A stretch of 34,042 nucleotides of DNA from an uncultured Clostridia bacterium. Lineage in GTDB: Bacteria; Bacillota; Clostridia; Saccharofermentanales; DTU023. How positions within the stretch are numbered: the first letter of the stretch is position 1; every line of letters starts with the position of its first letter. The stretch is taken from NCBI GenBank assembly GCA_946220865.1, contig CAMJYM010000017.1:1-34042 (forward strand), given 5' to 3'. A program made the position numbers and the translations under genes. Below, piece after piece: positions 16,738-24,191 of the stretch. Below the pieces are notes generated by a model. That model had not been told where the DNA came from, ran no database searches, and was given only the letters and a program-made list of their open reading frames with translations.

Positions 16738-17502
16738 ATGCTGAGACTCATTTCATGGAATGTTAACGGCCTAAGAGCGATCGTCAAAAAAGGCTTTGCT
16801 GAACAGTTTAAAAAAGCCGAGGCGGATATTTTCTCGCTGCAGGAAACAAAGTTGCAGGAGGGACAGATTGAGCTTTCCTTTGACGGCTATGAATCCTATT
16901 GGAATTATGCCGAACGCAAAGGTTATTCAGGAACCGCCACTTTTACCAAGCCAAAACCGATCTCGGTGACCCGTGGTATCGGCCTGGAGGAACACGATCA
17001 GGAGGGCAGGGTGCTCACTCTGGAGTACGAGCCCTTTTACCTCATCAACTGCTATACCCCCAATTCCCAGAATGAACTGGCGCGTCTGCCTTATCGTCTG
17101 CGCTGGGAAGAGGCTTTTCTGAGCTACTTAAAGCAGCTGGACCAGAAGAAACCGCTCATTCTCTGTGGAGATCTGAATGTCGCTCACGAGGAAATTGACC
17201 TGAAAAACCCTGCGACGAATCATCTGAGTGCAGGCTTCAGCGACGAAGAGCGCGCTGCCATGACCCAGCTTCTCTCGGCAGGCTTTCTGGACAGCTTCCG
17301 CACCCTTTATCCGGAAGCCAGCGACCGCTATTCCTGGTGGTCGTATCGCACACGCGCCCGTGAACGCAATGCAGGCTGGAGAATTGACTATTTTATTGTC
17401 TCAGAACGTCTGCGTCCGCATATTCTGGACGCTAAAATTCACGAGGATATTCATGGCTCAGATCACTGTCCTGTGAGCCTGGAACTTGACTTCACCCTAT
17501 AA
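16738..17502 (+). CDS. xth: Exodeoxyribonuclease III / AP endonuclease
   Basis: Base-excision repair enzyme of the EEP nuclease superfamily that cuts at abasic sites and degrades 3' ends. The 254-residue product has all expected motifs: LISWNVNGLRA at the N-terminus, LQETKLQ (metal Glu), INCYTPNSQ, LCGDLNVAHEEIDL (Asp and Asn), the SWWSYRTRARERNAGWRIDYF recognition region, and GSDHCPVSLEL with the terminal catalytic His. The ATG at 16738, preceded by AAAGGGCAGG, gives the canonical start MLRLISWN; the in-frame GTG at 16687 would add residues not typical for the family. The next gene begins 32 bp downstream and may be co-transcribed. Confidence 0.97.
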   Translation: MLRLISWNVNGLRAIVKKGFAEQFKKAEADIFSLQETKLQEGQIELSFDGYESYWNYAERKGYSGTATFTKPKPISVTRGIGLEEHDQEGRVLTLEYEPFYLINCYTPNSQNELARLPYRLRWEEAFLSYLKQLDQKKPLILCGDLNVAHEEIDLKNPATNHLSAGFSDEERAAMTQLLSAGFLDSFRTLYPEASDRYSWWSYRTRARERNAGWRIDYFIVSERLRPHILDAKIHEDIHGSDHCPVSLELDFTL

Positions 17503-17533
17503 ACGCCGGCAAAACAAGAAAGAGGTAAATATC

Positions 17534-17887
17534 ATGTCAGAATCCTTAAAGGAACTGGTTCAGCAATATCGTAAAACCGAAGAAGTTTGGAGAAACCTTC
17601 TGGAAAAAGAAAGTGACAAACGGGATGACCTGATTTCCAAAGCTGATGCAGACGAGGGAGACGAACCTGCCAACCTGCGTGAAGTTCTCGACGACTATGC
17701 CGATAAATCAGGCCTCCGCGACAAGCAGCGGGATGCCCTGATCGAGCTGAAAGAGGCTGAGCGCAAGCTCTTTGCCTGGCAGCTGGACCATACAGAAGAT
17801 CCTCAGATGCGTGAAGAACTGGGCCACCTGGCTCAGGATTATGCGGGCAGAATTACCTGGCTGCGCCAGTTCCTCAAGGAAAAATAA
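17534..17887 (+). CDS. Small charged helical protein, unknown
   Basis: A 117-residue cytoplasmic protein that I do not recognise. It is rich in Glu, Lys, Leu and Asp with no Cys and no membrane segment, and it looks almost wholly alpha-helical. The N-terminal part (MSESLKELVQQYRKTEEVW) and residues about 60-117 read as heptad-like helices. The ATG at 17534 follows an AAGAGGT site. It lies 31 bp after exonuclease III, so co-transcription is likely. It is followed after 122 bp by a convergent gene. A role in nucleic-acid metabolism would only be guilt by association. Confidence 0.75.
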   Translation: MSESLKELVQQYRKTEEVWRNLLEKESDKRDDLISKADADEGDEPANLREVLDDYADKSGLRDKQRDALIELKEAERKLFAWQLDHTEDPQMREELGHLAQDYAGRITWLRQFLKEK

Positions 17888-17911
17888 TTTGTGCTTCTGG
17901 CCATGAACCCC

Positions 17912-17934
17912 GACGGACGTGTGATGCGTCCGTC
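17912..17934. repeat. Hairpin between convergent genes
   Basis: GACGGACG and CGTCCGTC form a perfect 8-bp stem with a 7-base loop in the gap between two convergent genes. Neither strand has a following T-tract, so at best it is a weak bidirectional transcription stop. Confidence 0.4.
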
Positions 17935-18009
17935 CTTCGGCGAACTGCTGCCTTCAGCCTTTTCATCTGCATCGCTGGAAAAATCGCTTTAGCTCGTGTT
18001 GCCCTTCGA

Positions 18010-20655
18010 TCAATCGCTTCCGGATGCTTTGCTTTCGGAAGCATCCTTTTTGGTCGTGTCGCTTTCCGTCGCGTCTCTCCTGGCCGATTTCGTCTCACTT
18101 GATTGACTTTCAGCTGCGTCGCCCTCAGTCGATTTGACCTCCGTTAAACGACTCTCCTTATCTAGCACAAAGGCGGCAAGGCTTTTCCCAGACAAATCCT
18201 CCGAGTAGACAAAGCCCTTATCTTTATACCAGGCGGCAACGGACTGGCTCCAGAGATCAGCATGTCTCGTGTCAATGAGGAGAAGGTCAATGTCGCGTCC
18301 AAAGCGAATGCTGGGATTGTGATCGATATCGTAGAGCTCCATGACATCCGCGAGCTCGTAACAGAGATACTGACCGGCAGCAATACGCCTGTCCCGGGGA
18401 ATTTTGCTCAGATTCTGACGAAGCTCAAGGGACTGAGCCTTATTTTCTTCTGCCCGGATAAGGTAAGGATCTTCCTTGTGTAAAAGGCCCAGGCTGAAGA
18501 GCATTGTCGCGCAGAGACCTCCTGCCAGCAGAGCGCTTCCGCCGGAGCGGAGAAAACGGGTATGCTCGGACCTTTTGAGTTCCAGGTAAGCGAACAGAGC
18601 GGCAAGAAAAAGAAAAGTCTGGCTGCCATAAGAGGTGGGCGTACCCAGGGAAAACTCAGCAATATTCTCAGAGAGCAAATTTAATAGCAGCGGGAGGAAG
18701 AGAATCATATCCCGTTTGCGGCGCAGGAAAAACGGCAGGAAACCCATCGAGGCCAGGCTGATCACGAGATATCGCAGCTTCCGTGGTTCAAAAATCAGGT
18801 GCAGAACATAGGCCGGATTCTGAAAGACATCACCGAGAATACTGAGAAACGAGAGCTGACCGTTTTGAGCAAGCAGGGGACCGCGTTCGGCGAAAAGGCC
18901 GTTCCCGAAACGGCCCAAATACAGATTGCAGGCCAGCAGATGGGCCAGGGCCACACAGATAAGGGTGACCGAGACAATGATTGCGTTTTTGCGCCGCTTT
19001 TGCAGCTGAGTTAATTTTTCTTCATCGCTCAGCGCTGCGGATTCGCCCGGCGCGGTGGCATCCCTCCAAGCTCTCGATTTTTTCAGCGCGTTGGCTGCAC
19101 TGCGATCTCGAGATGCTCTCCCTGCTGTGGATTCGCTCAAAACTGCAGGCTGCGCAGATTTCGCAAGCATGTTCGGATCTTCGGAGAGAGTATGAGCAAG
19201 CAGATAAATCGCGCCGCAAAGCAGGAAAAAGCCTGCGTTTTCGTGAATTAAAAGCAGGAAAAAAGAGCTGGCGATCAGCCCGACGAGGTTGTGCTCAAAG
19301 AGGGCAAGAAAGAAAAGATTAAGGAAGAGCGGATAGAGGATGGCCTCAGACATTCCCTCTGTTTCAGCACAGATCAGACCTGTCTGCAGGAGATAAAAAG
19401 CGGCAAGTACGCCCGTCTCCAAAGTTCCCAGATGAAAGTGACGGCAGAGGTAGAAGAGGGGAATAACTGAAATGACGACCGTCACAACGGTCAGAACTTG
19501 CAGGGTTTCAGGTCTGGGAAAGAGCAGGTAAGAAGGCAGGAAGGCATAGAGCAGCGGCGAAAGGTGCAGCGAAAAATAAGAGCCGATGCCATCTGTAGCC
19601 AAACTGCTGATGGGCAGACCATTTTGACTCATGGAGCTGAAGAGCTGCCGGAAAAGAGCAAAATTCTTACCCCCGGCGGATAATGAAGAAACTTTGGCCA
19701 GGAGAAGGCGTCCCGAAAAATAAAAATGGCAAACCACCGGAGCGGCAACCAGAAAAACGGCCAGAATGAGCTTCAAGGGCAGCAAGCGATCTCTTTGCAG
19801 AGCGATTTTGCGCTTGCTGTCCAGATATTCCGTCATGAGCCTCAGTGCAAAAACCATCAACCCAACGGTCACGGCAATAATAAAAACCCAGGCTTCACGC
19901 CGGTCGAGATAGAAAAAGCGGTCGGCAAAAGAGCCATCGCCAAAGCTCAGATCAGGACTATCGAACATGGCCGCAAAATGAGGCAGAGCCTGCAGGATGC
20001 TCAGAATCAGCAATAGGCCTACGCACAAAAGCGAAAAGAGACTGAGAATTTTGGGCCAGCGCGGAGCAGCATGTTCCAGCTTGTGGCGCAGCGGCCAGAG
20101 AAAGAGCAGGCCCAGAAGTAAAAGGCCAAAACTCGTGGGAAATTCATGCCCCGCAAAGGCCAGTGTAAGATAGTATAAATTGGCCAGAAGAATGGTCTGA
20201 CTTTCACGTGGGGCTCTTTCAAAGCGAGCGCGCAGCAGGGCAAAAATCAGGAGCAATACAAAAAAAGCAGCGAGTTGAAGCGGCAGGAAAGAGCGTCCAA
20301 GGTGAGCTTTCTCGAAGAGACCGGATTCACCTGAAAAAAGCAGGAGGGCGAGCAGGCTTTCGCCAAGGAAGGCATCCGCCAGGCAAAAAAGAAAATCTGC
20401 CCCGCGAAAATGCGGACAAAGACGCTTCCACCATGAGGGCTTCTCTTCCGAAGCTTTGTCTATCTTGCCCGGTGCTTCAGGCTCAGCCTTGCTCATCGCA
20501 TCCGGCTCGGCAGTACTTGGCCTCTCAGACATAGCTTTCTCCTGAGTCGGCACATAGCTCACCAAAGCAGGCCCAGCCTTTTCCCCGGTCTTTTCGCCGC
20601 CCGTTCTTTCAGGCGTGAGAGCTTTTTCTTCATGAATCTTTATCTTCTCGTCCAT
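18010..20655 (-). CDS. DUF2079 polytopic membrane protein
   Basis: Large integral membrane protein of 881 residues with about 14 or more helices. The central stretch TDGIGSYFSLHLSPLLYAFLPSYL followed by FPRPETLQVL and ISVIPLFYLCRH is the hallmark of the DUF2079 family, and LIHENAGFF fits its second conserved segment. The family's function is not established; its layout resembles membrane glycosyltransferases of the GT-C kind. The N-terminal 65 residues and the last 45 are charged and low-complexity. A hydrophilic insertion of about 70 residues lies between two helices near residue 520. The ATG at 20655 has only a weak purine-rich leader, so an in-frame Met at about residue 41 is a possible alternative. 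Confidence 0.85.
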   Translation of the reverse strand: MDEKIKIHEEKALTPERTGGEKTGEKAGPALVSYVPTQEKAMSERPSTAEPDAMSKAEPEAPGKIDKASEEKPSWWKRLCPHFRGADFLFCLADAFLGESLLALLLFSGESGLFEKAHLGRSFLPLQLAAFFVLLLIFALLRARFERAPRESQTILLANLYYLTLAFAGHEFPTSFGLLLLGLLFLWPLRHKLEHAAPRWPKILSLFSLLCVGLLLILSILQALPHFAAMFDSPDLSFGDGSFADRFFYLDRREAWVFIIAVTVGLMVFALRLMTEYLDSKRKIALQRDRLLPLKLILAVFLVAAPVVCHFYFSGRLLLAKVSSLSAGGKNFALFRQLFSSMSQNGLPISSLATDGIGSYFSLHLSPLLYAFLPSYLLFPRPETLQVLTVVTVVISVIPLFYLCRHFHLGTLETGVLAAFYLLQTGLICAETEGMSEAILYPLFLNLFFLALFEHNLVGLIASSFFLLLIHENAGFFLLCGAIYLLAHTLSEDPNMLAKSAQPAVLSESTAGRASRDRSAANALKKSRAWRDATAPGESAALSDEEKLTQLQKRRKNAIIVSVTLICVALAHLLACNLYLGRFGNGLFAERGPLLAQNGQLSFLSILGDVFQNPAYVLHLIFEPRKLRYLVISLASMGFLPFFLRRKRDMILFLPLLLNLLSENIAEFSLGTPTSYGSQTFLFLAALFAYLELKRSEHTRFLRSGGSALLAGGLCATMLFSLGLLHKEDPYLIRAEENKAQSLELRQNLSKIPRDRRIAAGQYLCYELADVMELYDIDHNPSIRFGRDIDLLLIDTRHADLWSQSVAAWYKDKGFVYSEDLSGKSLAAFVLDKESRLTEVKSTEGDAAESQSSETKSARRDATESDTTKKDASESKASGSD

Positions 20656-20731
20656 GGTCTCGTTTCTCTGAAATCAGATACCCAAATAAATCAGCCATCT
20701 GAATAAATCAGGCGTCTAAAACATTTTCTAA

Positions 20732-20740
20732 AGTATAGCA
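20732..20740 (-). promoter_or_regulatory. Candidate extended -10 promoter of DUF2079 gene
   Basis: The minus strand reads TGCTATACT, about 77 bp before the ATG. No -35 match is visible. Confidence 0.45.
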
Positions 20741-20767
20741 CAGCCCCAATGGTTCCCCGTTGTCCCC

Positions 20768-20784
20768 GCAGTCACCCTGACTGC
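20768..20784. promoter_or_regulatory. Dyad in divergent promoter region
   Basis: GCAGTC-ACCCT-GACTGC is a perfect 6-bp inverted repeat about 28 bp upstream of the DUF2079 -10 and 94 bp upstream of the helicase -10. It is an operator candidate only. Confidence 0.25.
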
Positions 20785-20854
20785 AGCCCCACTGCTGTTC
20801 TGATCGTTTACCGTGACGGCTTGCCCCGACTTTATCGGCTTTGATTTTTTAAGC

Positions 20855-20883
20855 TTTATCTCAATGCAGCGTCAGGTTATAAT
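20855..20883 (+). promoter_or_regulatory. Candidate promoter of HelD-like gene
   Basis: A perfect TATAAT (20878-20883) with a weak -35 (TTTATC, 20855-20860) at 17 bp spacing. It lies 45 bp before the ATG at 20929. Confidence 0.5.
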
Positions 20884-20928
20884 AAAAAAATATGTTCAGA
20901 AAATCTATGAGCGAAAAGCGAGGGCAAA

Positions 20929-23028
20929 ATGCTCGACCCACAAAGTGAAAATAAAATCAAAGCAGAACAGGCGGTTCTGGACGAGTTGCTCAGCTGGCTG
21001 AAAAACCAGATTCAGCGACGTTCCCGGCAGCTCCAGACCTTGAGTGAAGAGACGCTCGAGCTTAAACATCAGGCCTGGGACGAACGCCTGGAGATGAAGT
21101 CGGATGCCAATTCGGCTGACAATGCGGTCATCCAGGAAGAACTCCGCCGGCGCTTCCATGCAGCCATGGAACTCAATAAAGAGCTCGAAGACTTCAAGCG
21201 CCTTCTCGATCGCCCTTACTTCGGCCGCCTCGACTTTTCCTTTGGAGAGGGCGCAGAGGCCGAAGCCGCAGAACGTTTCAGCATTGGCCTGCGCTCGCTT
21301 TTTGACCCTGAAAGCTGCCGCGACTATGTCATTGACTGGCGCGCGCCGCTGGCCTCGCTTTTTTACGATGGTGAAGTGGGTCCGGCTTCCTTTATGGGGC
21401 CAGAAGGTGAAATTGTCGGCTGCCTGCAAAAAAAAGAGAATATCCGCATCACTAAAGGAAAGGTTCGACAGGTTCAGGACTGCAGCAAAGAAATCTGCGA
21501 TGAAAACCTGAGCGAGATCCTTTCGCGTCCAAGCTCCGCTCACATGCGGGATATCGTCACGAGCATCCAGCAAACGCAAAATCGCATCATCCGCCATCGA
21601 GACAACGATAATCTCCTGGTGCTGGGCGTGGCGGGATCCGGGAAAACCTCCGTCGCGCTGCATCGCGCAGCCTGGTTGCTCTACCGCCAGCCCGACCTCA
21701 GCGCCGGACAGATTCTTTTCCTCAGCCCCAATGACCGCTTTGCCGACTACATCTCTCAGGTGCTGCCGCTGCTGGGCGAAGAGAATATCCGCATTGTCAG
21801 TATCACAGCCCTGGAAGCCGCCATGGCCTCAAGCTTTGACCGCCGTTACGTCAGCTTCGACTATGAGGAAGCCAGCGCCGAGCGCCTGGCCGAAGCCGCT
21901 TCACCCAAACTGGTCGGAGCTATCGACGCCTTCGTCCGGACCTATGCCCGCACGGCCTTTGTCGCCAGAGACATTGCCTTCGCCAATTTTACCCTCGAAG
22001 ATGAGGAAATAGGCTCGCGCTATCAGGCCCTCATACGTAGGGAAAGCCTGGAAAAAACTCTCGAACATCTGGGTGACGAGTTGTGGGATGCCCACCAGGA
22101 TCTCCTGGAAAGTCATGAACGTCAGCTTCTGGAGGATTCGCTCAGAGCCATGCTCCCGGAGAATAGCCTGGATACGCTTTACCGGCTTTTTCTCACCAGC
22201 CCGGAGGGCAAGGCTTTCCCGCTTTTGAGCAGCAAAAGCAGTGGAATGAGGCTCGACCGCGTCGATCTGGCCGTGATGGCGCGCATCGCCCAGCAAATCA
22301 AAGGCCTGGAGCATGAACTGACCCTGCGCTTTGTCCTGGTCGATGAAGCCCAGGATTTACTGCCGCTGGAACACCACCTTCTCGCCGACGGCTATAAGGC
22401 GACGATCAACCTCTTCGGCGACTTCAGCCAGGCTATTCGCTTTCCGCTGCCTCAAAACTATCTCGCAGAGCTGCAAAAGCTTTACAAAATCACACCCGGC
22501 AGGAATCTTTACGAACTGACCGAAGCTTATCGCTCCAGCTACGAGATCATGAGCTTTGCCTCGCGTATCATGCAGGATCATAAAATCAAACCGCTCAAGC
22601 GGCATGGCGATGCGGTGCGCTTACTGCGTGTTGAAAGCAAAGAAGAGCAGATCGAGGCTGCCCGCCGCCTGCTTCTAGACTTTAGCCATAAAGGCGCCGA
22701 GCGCATTGCCGTCATCTGCTCCGATGCTCAGGAAAAAGAGGAGGCCGAAGCTGCGCTAACTGGCAAACAGGGGACAGAAGTGTATCCGAATAACAAGCAG
22801 ACCGACAACGCCACTCTGACCGATCAAAACATCACCATCCTCACCGCCCAGGAAGCCAAAGGCCTGGAATTTGACGCCGTACTCATCTACGACGCCTCCC
22901 GCCGCGCCTATGCAGGTGAAACCGATCGCCGCAAGCTCTACGTCGCCTGCACCCGCGCGCTTCACCAGCTCGCCCTCATCAGCCTGCGCGAAGTGACCGA
23001 CCTGCTCGAGCCATCCGTCCTCAGTTAA
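20929..23028 (+). CDS. helD: HelD-like superfamily 1 helicase
   Basis: ATP-dependent SF1A motor. HelD proteins bind RNA polymerase and help strip it from DNA. The 699-residue product starts with a charged helical arm (about 1-75), as in HelD. It then has a conserved pre-helicase segment (YVIDWRAPLASLFYDG), Walker A GVAGSGKTS (about 233-241), LFLSPNDRF, Walker B VLVDEAQDLLPLE (about 468-480), NLFGDFSQAI, EAYRSSYEI, and the C-terminal AKGLEFDAVLIYDAS and LYVACTRALHQLAL motifs. It is somewhat shorter than the 770-residue Bacillus protein. The ATG follows GCGAGGGC. A UvrD/Rep-type repair helicase is the alternative, but the N-terminal arm favours HelD. Confidence 0.88.
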   Translation: MLDPQSENKIKAEQAVLDELLSWLKNQIQRRSRQLQTLSEETLELKHQAWDERLEMKSDANSADNAVIQEELRRRFHAAMELNKELEDFKRLLDRPYFGRLDFSFGEGAEAEAAERFSIGLRSLFDPESCRDYVIDWRAPLASLFYDGEVGPASFMGPEGEIVGCLQKKENIRITKGKVRQVQDCSKEICDENLSEILSRPSSAHMRDIVTSIQQTQNRIIRHRDNDNLLVLGVAGSGKTSVALHRAAWLLYRQPDLSAGQILFLSPNDRFADYISQVLPLLGEENIRIVSITALEAAMASSFDRRYVSFDYEEASAERLAEAASPKLVGAIDAFVRTYARTAFVARDIAFANFTLEDEEIGSRYQALIRRESLEKTLEHLGDELWDAHQDLLESHERQLLEDSLRAMLPENSLDTLYRLFLTSPEGKAFPLLSSKSSGMRLDRVDLAVMARIAQQIKGLEHELTLRFVLVDEAQDLLPLEHHLLADGYKATINLFGDFSQAIRFPLPQNYLAELQKLYKITPGRNLYELTEAYRSSYEIMSFASRIMQDHKIKPLKRHGDAVRLLRVESKEEQIEAARRLLLDFSHKGAERIAVICSDAQEKEEAEAALTGKQGTEVYPNNKQTDNATLTDQNITILTAQEAKGLEFDAVLIYDASRRAYAGETDRRKLYVACTRALHQLALISLREVTDLLEPSVLS

Positions 23029-23107
23029 GCATGAAGTGCACGGGGCAAAATCAGCAACCCCCATGAATATCGCCCCACGTCTCAGACTTCATTGAAGCAT
23101 GAAGTGC
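23027..23107 (+). repeat. Direct repeat AAGCATGAAGTGC
   Basis: The 13-bp sequence occurs at 23027-23039, overlapping the helicase stop codon, and at 23095-23107. The 68-bp period hints at a small local duplication. The rest of the gap 23029-23301 holds a T-tract at 23144-23150 and the tRNA promoter. Confidence 0.6.
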
Positions 23108-23208
23108 CAGCAGACATTACTACGCGCAGTGGCAGCTTGCAATTTTTTTGCCTTTTCCGCGTACACTTATTTTTCACTAAAGCTGCGGCGAAGACGTAAA
23201 AATCTCGC

Positions 23209-23237
23209 TTGACAGCAGGAAAAGGCTTTGATATATT
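23209..23237 (+). promoter_or_regulatory. Consensus sigma-A promoter of tRNA operon
   Basis: TTGACA (23209-23214), a 17-bp spacer and TATATT (23232-23237). It lies 65 bp upstream of tRNA-Gly and is the strongest promoter in the window. Confidence 0.85.
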
Positions 23238-23301
23238 ACAAAAGCGCTTTGCAGCAAGCGGGCCGGTCAATTCCCTGCGCCGCGAAGCAGACAACCCACT
23301 T

Positions 23302-23376
23302 GCGGGATTAACTCAGTGGTAGAGTGTCACCTTGCCAAGGTGAAAGTCGCGAGTTCGAATCTCGTATCCCGCTCCA
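23302..23376 (+). tRNA. tRNA-Gly (GCC)
   Basis: Complete cloverleaf: acceptor GCGGGAT/ATCCCGC, short D arm with GTGGTAGAG, anticodon arm ACCTT-GCC-AAGGT with anticodon GCC at 23334-23336, T arm with GAGTTCGAATCTC, discriminator T and encoded CCA at 23374-23376. Confidence 0.97.
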
Positions 23377-23380
23377 CAAA

Positions 23381-23409
23381 AGAATGACCGTTCCAAGGAC
23401 GGTCATTCT
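23381..23409 (+). repeat. Perfect hairpin between the two tRNAs
   Basis: AGAATGACCGT and ACGGTCATTCT pair over 11 bp around a 7-base loop TCCAAGG. No T-tract follows, so it is more likely a processing or partial-termination structure than a full terminator. Confidence 0.7.
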
Positions 23410-23416
23410 CATATAC

Positions 23417-23490
23417 GGCGCCATAGCCAAGCGGTAAGGCAGAGGTCTGCAAAACCTTTATCCCCAGTTCAATTCTGGGTGGCGCCTCCA
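23417..23490 (+). tRNA. tRNA-Cys (GCA)
   Basis: Acceptor GGCGCCA/TGGCGCC, D arm with GCGGTAAGGC, anticodon GCA at 23449-23451 in the loop CTGCAAA, T arm CCCAG-TTCAATT-CTGGG, discriminator T and encoded CCA at 23488-23490. Co-transcribed with tRNA-Gly. Confidence 0.96.
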
Positions 23491-23494
23491 TTTA

Positions 23495-23534
23495 AGGACA
23501 GAGAAACGAATACAATTCTCTGTCCTATTTCTTT
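23495..23534 (+). terminator. Terminator of tRNA operon
   Basis: AGGACAGAGAA and TTCTCTGTCCT form a perfect 11-bp stem with a 10-base loop, followed by ATTTCTTT. It starts five bases after the tRNA-Cys CCA. Confidence 0.85.
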
Positions 23535-23651
23535 GCCCTGATATAAGCGGCTTTGCGGGTGGTCGATCTACACGATTAGGGCGCAAAAGGGTGGAAAATT
23601 AGTTCGATTTCTAAAAAATCCGGTTTTTACTACGGCTGCAGAGCATACTGT

Positions 23652-23782
23652 CACACGTTTACCCGATACCCGCACACGCGAAGCCTGAACTGTCACACGG
23701 CAATCCTGAACCAGCACACGCGAAATCTAACCCGCACACGCGAAGCTAGAACTGTCACACGATTTCCTTGAACGGGAGCACG
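23652..23782 (+). repeat. Seven ~21-bp phased degenerate repeats (CACACG core)
   Basis: The core CACACG occurs at 23652, 23673, 23694, 23715, 23735 and 23756, with a degenerate seventh (AGCACG) at 23777. Spacings are 21, 21, 21, 20, 21 and 21 bp, two helical turns each. Some units read ACTGTCACACG, others CCGCACACGCGAA, and several are preceded by CTGAA or similar. Such phased sites suggest cooperative protein binding, as in iterons or in the multi-site ends of IS21- or Tn7-type transposons. The gap 23535-24191 contains no intact gene that I can support. Confidence 0.75.
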
Positions 23783-23949
23783 ATAGTTATGGCGCTGCAA
23801 CATAATGACCAGAGACTAACTGCTTGACTTAGCTGAATCAGACAATTTTTAATTTGCTCATCGTCAACGGAAAAGAGCAGGAACATTTTCTAATAACTTG
23901 GGTTAATCTATTCTTTACTTTATAGAGTGGAAATACATGGTCCGTCCAG

Positions 23950-23978
23950 TTGAACATAATTAGCCTTTTTTCTATACT
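23950..23978 (+). promoter_or_regulatory. Promoter upstream of ABC ATPase gene
   Basis: TTGAAC (23950-23955), a 17-bp spacer and TATACT (23973-23978), directed toward 24192. This would give a leader of about 205 nt. Confidence 0.55.
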
Positions 23979-23996
23979 GAAATCAGTTCTGAGTGA

Positions 23997-24158
23997 ACCC
24001 TGGTTAATGGTAGCATTCGGAATAATACGACCCGGCTGGCCGACTCCACCTATTCGGTCAGTGCGGATCAGAATGTTGAAGACCGTTTGACTCGCGGTGT
24101 GTCAGTGTGGAGATTTGACGCAATGCTTGCAGATACCCCTATTTGCAGGCGAGGATAG
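23997..24158 (+). other. Open frame in leader, possible gene remnant
   Basis: A stop-free frame of 53 codons ends at TAG 24156-24158 and reads ...TTRLADSTYSVSADQNVEDRLT... with a natural-looking composition. No start codon with a ribosome site is visible, and I do not recognise the sequence. It may be the tail of a lost gene fused here by deletion, or chance. Confidence 0.2.
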
Positions 24159-24191
24159 GAGGGGCGTTTCTTCTTATTCAGGGTCAGAGTT

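Noticed and set aside
17912..17934. Hairpin as an intrinsic terminator
   Set aside because: No T-tract on either strand; kept only as a hairpin.
23417..23490. tRNA-Cys as the integration site of the accessory region
   Set aside because: I found no repeat of the tRNA 3' end further right in the window, and serine recombinases rarely use tRNA genes.
23652..23782. CRISPR array
   Set aside because: Only short cores are conserved and the period is about 21 bp, leaving no room for repeat plus spacer; no cas genes are nearby.
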